Origin: JBCCGG01 sp039029395
GTDB lineage: Bacteria > Pseudomonadota > Alphaproteobacteria > Kiloniellales > JAKSDN01
Direction of reading: 5' to 3'
Assembly: GCA_039029395.1 (NCBI GenBank)
Contig: JBCCGG010000019.1
Span: 1 to 64,000, forward strand
Length of the DNA stretch: 64,000 nt
Made by a program: the position numbers and the translations under genes. This document shows positions 58,690 through 64,000 of this stretch, piece after piece (within the stretch, counting starts at the first letter, position 1; every line of letters starts with the position of its first letter). The notes beneath the pieces are model-generated. The model did not search any database. It was not told the DNA's origin and saw nothing but the letters and a program-made list of their open reading frames with translations.

Positions 58690-59937
58690 CTAAGCCGTTC
58701 TTAATCGCAAACGGCCGACCAGCAACCAAACCGCGACCCCCATGTTGAGCAGGTTCCAGGCGATGCCGTTGAGGAAGGCCGCCTGATAGGACCCGGTCAG
58801 GTCGTAGATCTCGCCCGACATCCACCCGCCGAGCGCCATGCCGAGGACCGTTGCCATGAGCACAAGGCTGATCCGGGCGCCGGCCTCGCGCGCCGGAAAG
58901 TAGTCCCGCACGATCAGCGCATAGCTCGGCACGATGCCGCCCTGAGAGAGGCCGAACAGAGCCGACACCACGTAGAGCGAGGTCAGGCCGTCGAACGGCA
59001 GGTAGAAAAGCAGCGCCAGGCATTGCAGGGTCGAGCCTAGGATCAGGGTACCGACGCCACCGATGCGGTCGGCGATCAGGCCGGAGATCAGCCGGCTGAC
59101 CACGCCCAGGCCGAGCATGAGCGACAGCATCTGGGCACCGCGCGCCGGTCCGTAGCCCAGGTCCGCACAATAGGCCACGATGTGTACCTGGGGCATGGCC
59201 ATGGCGACACAGCAGGCGATGCCGGCGACCACCAGCAGGGCCTGAAGCTTGGCCGGTGAGAGCGGCATGGGGATGAGCGCGGCCGTGGCCGCCGAAGCGC
59301 CGTTCGCCCCGCTCATGTCGGCCCGCCGACGCAGCAGCAAGGCCAGAGGCAGCATGGTGACCAGGCAGAAAAGCCCGACCCAAATGTGAGTCTGGCGCCA
59401 ACCCACGGTTTCGATGCCGTACTGGATGAGCGGCGGCCAAAGAGTGCCGGCCAAGTAGTTGCCGCTCGCCACGATGGCGACCGCGATGCCCCGGCGCTTC
59501 AGGAACCAGAACGACACATCGGCGACCAGGGCGCCAAAGGTCGGCGAGCTGCCGAGCATGCCGATCATCAGCGCTTGGGCGGCGATGAACTGCCAGTAAG
59601 CCGTCGCGGCCGCGCTCGCGACATAGCCCAGCCCCAGCATCACGGCTCCCAGCATCACCGGCATCATGATGCCGAAGCGGTCGGCCAAGCGGCCCATCAG
59701 CACGCCGCCGATGGAAAAACCGATCAGGGTCGCGGTGTAGGGCAGGGAGGCGCTGCCCCGGTCGACACCAAACTCGGCTTGAATAGCCGGCAGGACGACC
59801 ACGGTCGACCATAGGCCGACCCCGCCGATGGTGCTGAGCACGAGCGAAACCGCCAGCCGGCGCCAGGCATAGGCGCTGTCCGGAGCGTCGTGAGTTGAGC
59901 TGTCGATCGAAGCGGCCATGGCGCGGCAGCCTGCCAT
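58690..59937 (-). CDS. MFS transporter (monocarboxylate/oxalate-type)
   Basis: Twelve hydrophobic helices over 415 residues, with the MFS loop motif GRLADRFGI between helices 2 and 3 and a second at SGLIADRIGG between helices 8 and 9. The overall plan matches the MCT/OFA-like subgroup of MFS. Substrate unknown, likely a small organic anion. It is transcribed leftward toward the sigma gene. Two ATGs (59937 and 59919) are possible; the second has a better site (CAGG). Confidence 0.88.
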   Translation of the reverse strand: MAGCRAMAASIDSSTHDAPDSAYAWRRLAVSLVLSTIGGVGLWSTVVVLPAIQAEFGVDRGSASLPYTATLIGFSIGGVLMGRLADRFGIMMPVMLGAVMLGLGYVASAAATAYWQFIAAQALMIGMLGSSPTFGALVADVSFWFLKRRGIAVAIVASGNYLAGTLWPPLIQYGIETVGWRQTHIWVGLFCLVTMLPLALLLRRRADMSGANGASAATAALIPMPLSPAKLQALLVVAGIACCVAMAMPQVHIVAYCADLGYGPARGAQMLSLMLGLGVVSRLISGLIADRIGGVGTLILGSTLQCLALLFYLPFDGLTSLYVVSALFGLSQGGIVPSYALIVRDYFPAREAGARISLVLMATVLGMALGGWMSGEIYDLTGSYQAAFLNGIAWNLLNMGVAVWLLVGRLRLRTA

Positions 59938-60086
59938 GGCAAACTGGCTTTGGCGAGCGTCCCACCATCAATCACGTGGCAAATCCCACAGCGGCGCCTT
60001 CGGGACTGGGCTTAGGGTGACCGACCTATCCTTCGAACCCGCGGTCCTCGAGGGCGCGGGTCTGTTTCAGCGAGAGGAGACATTTG

Positions 60087-61427
60087 ATGCCACCAGATGA
60101 TCAGCTAACCACCGCGTCACTCGAATGCTGTCCGACCTTGGAGAAAGCCGAATGCTGCGATCGGCTCGATTTTAAGTACACCCTGCGCCACAGCGCCGAT
60201 GTGTCGGTCAGCGGCCGGCGCGCCACGATTCCGGTCGATGTCACTCTCATCGTGCGCTACGAGCGCTGCCCCGGGCCCCATATGCTGGGCGATCTGGCCT
60301 ATTCGACGACCCTTCTGCCGGGCGAGAAGGTGCGCCTCTTTACCAGCGACCGGCGCTCGCGCTTTTCCTACGACAAGGACACCGAGCTCTCCTACCGCCA
60401 TGCCCAGGCGACCGAGGAGAACTACTACATGTCCAGCGTCGCCCGGGAGATGTACGACCTAGACATCAACGAAAGCGGCTCCGCCTCGAGCCACGTCTGG
60501 GGCGAATGGGGCGCCGACATGGATTCCTCCTATGGCTCGGTGATCTTCGCCGGTGGCGCCGAGGGCAGCATCGACGGCAGCTACGACGATCGTTCGACCC
60601 GGGAGTTCGCCCGCTCGCTCAGTCAGCATGCCGAGGCGACCCACTCGCGCTCGGAGCAGGCGACCCGCACCACCTCGGCGGTCTCGATCGGCGAGGTCTC
60701 GACCCGGACTCATGCCGAAGGCGAGTCGGAGTCCCACCTGGAATCCTCCTCGCGGGTGTTCTCCAACCCCAACAAGTGCCATGCGCTGACGTTCTTCTTC
60801 TGGCGCATCCACCGCAAGCAGACGGTCAAGTTCTCGGTCGTCGCGATCGAGCGCAAGGCGCGGGACCCGGCGGCACCGACCGATGTCAACAGCCGCCCGC
60901 CGCTCACGCCGACGGGTGTGTCCGTGGTGCCGAACAGCGTCGTCGGCACGGCCGACAACCGTCTGGAGGCGGAAAGCCGGGCCCAGCAGAGCATCGATGC
61001 CAAGCGCAACCTGACCCGCTCGTCTCTGCAGAGCGGCGCGGTCTCCGGGCGCTTCATCTCGTCGGTCGGCGCGGTCGCGCAGCCGATCTCTCCGGCCCTG
61101 CGCGAGGCCGCGGTCAAGCAGGTCGACCAAGGCCTGCTGAAGGCCGGCATGATCGACAAGGTTGGCGGCAGGGTGAGCGCTGGTTTCGCGCGCGAGCTCT
61201 CTTGGGTCAAGGAGTCGTGCCTGCCGACGCCTGGCATCTTCGTCAAAGGCTGCCTCGACCACTGCGATATCTGCGAGGACGAGGTCAAGAAGGACATGAC
61301 CCTCGATCTGGAGCGCAAGGCGCTCGAGAACGAGCTTTTGAAAAAGCAGATCGAGCTGCTGGAGAAGTCACAGGAGTACCGCTGCTGCCCGGCCGGCGAG
61401 GAAGAGACCGAGCCGGTTCAACCCTAG
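60087..61427 (+). CDS. Cysteine-rich protein of unknown function (446 aa)
   Basis: No signal peptide or membrane segment. Cysteines cluster at both ends: ECC...ECC at about 14-25 and, near the end, SCLP, GCLDHCDICEDE and YRCCPAGEEE, which could bind zinc or iron-sulfur. The middle is a beta-rich region (VTLIVRYERCPGP, DLAYSTTLLPGEKVRLF, about 45-90) and a Ser/Thr/Glu-rich one (about 110-225), then a helical tail with a coiled coil at about 405-432. ATG 60087 follows GAGAGGAGACATTT. Not recognised. The gene stands alone and may depend on the sigma factor upstream. Confidence 0.7.
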   Translation: MPPDDQLTTASLECCPTLEKAECCDRLDFKYTLRHSADVSVSGRRATIPVDVTLIVRYERCPGPHMLGDLAYSTTLLPGEKVRLFTSDRRSRFSYDKDTELSYRHAQATEENYYMSSVAREMYDLDINESGSASSHVWGEWGADMDSSYGSVIFAGGAEGSIDGSYDDRSTREFARSLSQHAEATHSRSEQATRTTSAVSIGEVSTRTHAEGESESHLESSSRVFSNPNKCHALTFFFWRIHRKQTVKFSVVAIERKARDPAAPTDVNSRPPLTPTGVSVVPNSVVGTADNRLEAESRAQQSIDAKRNLTRSSLQSGAVSGRFISSVGAVAQPISPALREAAVKQVDQGLLKAGMIDKVGGRVSAGFARELSWVKESCLPTPGIFVKGCLDHCDICEDEVKKDMTLDLERKALENELLKKQIELLEKSQEYRCCPAGEEETEPVQP

Positions 61428-61451
61428 CCCAAAAGGGCCTCAGCGGTCATA

Positions 61452-61487
61452 GGGCGGAGCGGCATCGCAGGAGCGGCCGCTCCGCCC
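61452..61487. other. GC hairpin downstream of the Cys-rich gene
   Basis: GGGCGGAGCGG (61452-61462) is exactly complementary to CCGCTCCGCCC (61477-61487) with a 14-base loop. No T-run follows on the plus strand, so termination would have to be of a non-standard kind; it could instead stabilise the 3' end. Confidence 0.5.
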
Positions 61488-61512
61488 GCTTGCGCAGGTT
61501 CAGGCAATGGGC

Positions 61513-61554
61513 AAAAAAAGACGAGGGGCGCCTGGGCCGTGTAGGCCAGGCGCC
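61513..61554 (-). terminator. Likely terminator for the DUF2780-type gene
   Basis: On the minus strand the stem GGCGCCTGGCC/GGCCCAGGCGCC (61527-61554, one bulge, loop of five bases) is followed, after six bases, by seven Ts (plus-strand A-run 61513-61519). It lies 97 bases beyond the stop of the leftward gene at 61651. Confidence 0.6.
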
Positions 61555-61650
61555 GCATCTGATCGTCGAGCCATGGGCGAAGAAGAACTACCGCCCGTCC
61601 AGGGTGTTCAACGGGCCGGCTTGGACTGACGCACGGCCCCGCGTCGTCAA

Positions 61651-62118
61651 TCAGAAGGCCAGCGCCGCCTTGAGCAGCTGGGCAACCTCCGGTCCGCCCA
61701 CGTCGCCGGCATACTTGGTGACGATTGGCACGAACTGCTGGACCATTTCCGGCGACATGCCGAGCGACTCGAAGGAGGAGACGACGGTGCCCATGCTGGC
61801 GGCCTCGGAGCCCGATCCGCCGAGCAGGGAGCTGCCGCTGCTCAACAGGCTGGAGCTTTCGCTTGGTTCTGGCGCCTGGTCGATCAGGCCGTCGACGCCG
61901 GGAAGGCCCTCTTCCACGGTCTTGAAGTCGCCGGGCGACATCTGCTCTTTGGCGGCCCCGAAAAGGGAGCCGGCGCCGCCGGCGGCCTGCGTCTCGGTGA
62001 CCCCCAATTGAGAGGTCAAAAGGCCAATCAGGTCGTTCATCTGAGCCTGGGCGGAGCCCACTGGCAGGGCCAGGAAGAAAACGGCAATCAGCGCTAAGCA
62101 AAAACGTTTCGGCAACAT
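61651..62118 (-). CDS. DUF2780-type exported protein
   Basis: 155 residues with a signal peptide (CLALIAVFFLALPVG, cleavage after AQA, about residue 25). The mature part alternates helices (MNDLIGLLTSQLGVTETQAAGGAGSLFG, then SEAASMGTVVSSFESLGMSPEMVQQFVPIVTKY), the pattern of DUF2780 (VcgC/VcgE-like) proteins of unknown function. A Ser/Gly-rich linker lies at about 85-110. ATG 62118 has AGGAGA upstream. Not coupled to other genes. Confidence 0.8.
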   Translation of the reverse strand: MLPKRFCLALIAVFFLALPVGSAQAQMNDLIGLLTSQLGVTETQAAGGAGSLFGAAKEQMSPGDFKTVEEGLPGVDGLIDQAPEPSESSSLLSSGSSLLGGSGSEAASMGTVVSSFESLGMSPEMVQQFVPIVTKYAGDVGGPEVAQLLKAALAF

Positions 62119-62190
62119 CTCAATCTCCTGTTACGCGGGTGAAATCTTGGCTGCCCCAAAATCGACAATGCCAGCTCCGAGAGGGAGTTT

Positions 62191-62874
62191 CTAGTACGCG
62201 ATTTCCCTTACGCCATCGTCGGTTCCGATCAGCGCGCGCTCGGCCAAGCCGATGAAGAGGCCGTGCTCGACCACGCCGGGCATGGCATCGAGGCGGCGCG
62301 CCAATGCCTCGGGATCCTGGATCGCGCCGAACGGGCAATCGACGATCAGATTGTTCTCGTCGGTCCGGAAGGGTGCACCGTCATCGGCAGTCCTGATACG
62401 GGCCGCGCAGCCCAGGTCAGCCAGCTTGGGCAGAAGGGCAGGGGCCGCGAAGGGCACCACCTCGACCGGCAGGGCGTAGGCGCCCAGGGTCGCGACATGC
62501 TTGGAGCTGTCAGCGATGATGACGACGCGCGCCGAGAGCGAGGCGACGATCTTCTCGCGCAAGTGCGCGCCGCCGCCGCCCTTGATCAGGCGCAGCTGGC
62601 TGTCGAGCTCGTCGGCGCCGTCGATCGTCAAATCCAGGTGGCGGACCTCGTCGAAGGTGGTCAAGGGAATGCCCAGGCCCCGGGCCTGGGCCGCGGTCCC
62701 CTCGGAGGTTGGCAGGCCGACCACCTCAAGGCCGTCTGCGACCCTGGCGCCCAGCAGCTCGACCATGATCGCTGCGGTAGAGCCGCTGCCGAGACCAAGG
62801 GTCATGCCTGGCTCGATCAGGGCGACGCTGGCGGCCGCGGCCGCGCGTTTTTGCTCTTGGATGGAAGCGCTCAT
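62191..62874 (-). CDS. rpiA: Ribose-5-phosphate isomerase A
   Basis: 227 residues with all RpiA motifs: LGLGSGSTAAIMVE (phosphate loop), LTIDGADELD (catalytic Asp in DGADE), IKGGGGAHLREKI (Lys and Glu), and the C-terminal VEHGLFIGLAERALIG. It interconverts ribose 5-phosphate and ribulose 5-phosphate in the pentose phosphate pathway. I chose ATG 62874 because the protein starts like other RpiA and GAGGAA lies eleven bases upstream. Confidence 0.96.
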   Translation of the reverse strand: MSASIQEQKRAAAAASVALIEPGMTLGLGSGSTAAIMVELLGARVADGLEVVGLPTSEGTAAQARGLGIPLTTFDEVRHLDLTIDGADELDSQLRLIKGGGGAHLREKIVASLSARVVIIADSSKHVATLGAYALPVEVVPFAAPALLPKLADLGCAARIRTADDGAPFRTDENNLIVDCPFGAIQDPEALARRLDAMPGVVEHGLFIGLAERALIGTDDGVREIAY

Positions 62875-62946
62875 GGGGCTGTCGGTTCCTCGGGTGACTG
62901 GGGACCCGAAGAAGACAACCCCGACGCCTGCCTGTCCAGCCCTCAA

Positions 62947-63236
62947 ACCGGGGAATTAGTTTTCCGGCAGCACGATGCTCCGGACGGTGGATCGCGACTC
63001 CGGTGCCATGACCAAATTCGGCGTCCAGGCCATTGTGACGGCCTTGAGCGGTCTCACGAATGCTAGCCGCCCATCGTGTGGCAGGAGGCGAGCAGCTTTC
63101 GTCTAGCAAAAATGAGGGTGGCCGTGCCTCTTCATTCGTTTGCGAGAGTCGGCAGCGAGTCCAGAGAACGGCGACCATTGTAGCGAGCCGCTTACGGATT
63201 CATGCTCCAAAACTGGAGATGAGGCGTCCCTAGATC
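62947..63236. other. Intergenic region without a gene
   Basis: 290 bases between rpiA (upstream end) and the 3' end of the glutamine-synthetase-like gene. Only random short frames are seen. No T-run hairpin is evident. Confidence 0.5.
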
Positions 63237-64000
63237 TCAATACACCAGTGCGTAGCGGGCGCACTGTTCCTCGTCGCTCAGCTCGGCCATCAGCTCTACC
63301 TCGCAGCGTTTGTGGCGCAGATAGGCGTCGTGCAGGGTCGGGCCGAGCCAGGACTTGACGTCCGCGTCGGCCTCCAGAATGTCGAGCGCCTCGGACAAGG
63401 ATTGGGGCAGGCGCACGAGGTCCTTGGCGGCCAGCTCCTCTTCGGACATGGCGCTGGGGTCGCTCTCGGTCACGTCGGGTGCCGGCAGGCCCTGGCGCAG
63501 ACCGTGCAGACCGGCCCAGACAATCGCGCCGAGCAGGAGGTAAGGGCTGGCCGCACCGTCGGCCGCCCGGTACTCGAAGTGGAACTGTTTGGCCTGCTCC
63601 ACGCCGGTGGTCTCGAACACCGGGCAGATGCGCAAGGCCGCCTCACGGTCTTGGCGGCCCAAGTTGTTGTAGGACGCGCTCCAGCGGTGCGGCACCAGGC
63701 GCAGGTAGGAGATCGTGCTGGCCGCGGTCAGCGCCGTGATCGCCGGAAGCTTTTCGCGAACTCCTGCCAAGAACGATCCCGCTTGCTCCGAAAGGCCATC
63801 GGGCCGCGCAGCGTCGTAGTCGGCCGGCTGGCGCTGATCCTCGCCGAGAAGGGAGAAGTGCACGTGCACCCCGTTGCCGACCGCATCGGGACGCAGGATC
63901 GGCGTAAAGCTAGCGCGCGCGCCCATGCGCCGTGCGCTCGCCCGGGCCATCTCGCGCAGGATGATTGCCTGGTCGGCGGCACGCAGGCCGACTGCCGGCT
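63237..64000 (-). CDS. Glutamine-synthetase-like enzyme, partial (C-terminal part)
   Basis: The frame stays open to the window edge, so the 5' end is missing. The visible 254 residues are the C-terminal catalytic part of the GS fold: VGNGVHVHFSLLG (the H-x-H metal/ATP-site strand), LRLVPHRWSASYNNLGRQDREAALRICP, FHFEYRAADGAASPYLLLGAIVWAGLHGL. The sequence belongs with gamma-glutamylpolyamine or amino-acid synthetases rather than GlnA type I, because the usual adenylation loop (NLYDLP) is absent. The 3' end is at 63237 (TAG-type stop). The true start lies beyond base 64000. Confidence 0.85.
   Translation of the reverse strand, partial: PAVGLRAADQAIILREMARASARRMGARASFTPILRPDAVGNGVHVHFSLLGEDQRQPADYDAARPDGLSEQAGSFLAGVREKLPAITALTAASTISYLRLVPHRWSASYNNLGRQDREAALRICPVFETTGVEQAKQFHFEYRAADGAASPYLLLGAIVWAGLHGLRQGLPAPDVTESDPSAMSEEELAAKDLVRLPQSLSEALDILEADADVKSWLGPTLHDAYLRHKRCEVELMAELSDEEQCARYALVY

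Noticed and set aside
63140..63358. A plus-strand frame opposite the end of the glutamine-synthetase-like gene
   Set aside because: Arg-rich random composition, overlapping a strongly conserved enzyme on the other strand.
1..64000. CRISPR arrays
   Set aside because: No run of regularly spaced identical repeats with variable spacers; the only repeat-rich tract is the coding coiled coil.

Overview
The window is GC-rich chromosomal DNA, roughly 65 % G+C by eye, with dense, often ATGA-overlapped genes. It looks like an alphaproteobacterium, probably Rhodospirillales-like. The hints are an alphaproteobacterial XRE regulator, a CyaC-like redox adenylate cyclase, an ArsR-methyltransferase/metF/metH operon and a GlxBCD-like glutamate-synthase set. 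This placement is inferred from gene content; there is no rRNA or other marker to confirm it.

Layout, 1-34 kb. The first 8.4 kb is a mixed accessory stretch: an exported hypothetical protein, a decayed tRNA-Glu, a DMT transporter, an orphan OmpR-type regulator with a dead receiver, an ECF sigma/anti-sigma pair, a PEP-CTERM protein, a haem/2Fe-2S-linked adenylate cyclase, and a short exported ORF beside an 84-bp inverted-repeat element. From 8.4 to 18.8 kb lies a catabolic block: two GcvA-like LysR regulators, a Tat-exported substrate-binding protein, a ThDP enzyme, a Rieske oxygenase, glyoxalase I, a cupin, an M20 amidohydrolase, diaminopropionate ammonia-lyase and an Lrp regulator. From 18.9 to 22.7 kb there is a globin-OsmC-GNAT operon, a VOC-SnoaL fusion and CreD. 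From 22.9 to 33.8 kb is one-carbon and nitrogen metabolism: an ArsR-type regulator/methyltransferase with a near-perfect palindromic operator, metF, metH, and three genes that re-deal the domains of glutamate synthase.

Layout, 34-64 kb. A Skp-like chaperone, a zinc-ribbon/two-TM pair, and a 1293-residue coiled-coil protein with its XRE neighbour come first, then an AT-rich gap, a Crp/Fnr regulator and an isochorismatase-fold hydrolase. From 42.8 to 57.3 kb sixteen co-directional genes, most without recognisable products, form what I judge to be an undescribed envelope machine. It contains a candidate ExbD-like subunit, a pseudo-transglycosylase next to an active lipoprotein transglycosylase, two unknown cytoplasmic proteins, a membrane-tethered Lon-like Ser/Lys domain, a large Cys-rich secreted protein, lipoproteins, a MotA/TolQ/ExbB-like channel, two proline-rich single-TM proteins, and two exported proteins resembling TolB_N/FlgO and peptidoglycan-binding folds. 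A MarR-like gene with palindromic operators and an ECF sigma factor follow directly. The window ends with an MFS transporter, a Cys-rich protein of unknown function, a DUF2780-type protein, rpiA and the 3' part of a glutamine-synthetase-like gene that runs off the end.

How the parts may work together: the 42.8-57.3 kb proteins could form an inner-membrane ion-driven motor, periplasmic linkers, a peptidoglycan-cutting and -binding layer and outer-membrane lipoproteins. This is inferred from signal sequences, membrane segments and gene order; no member has been identified by homology search. All coordinates were read by eye, and start codons are argued from ribosome-binding sites.
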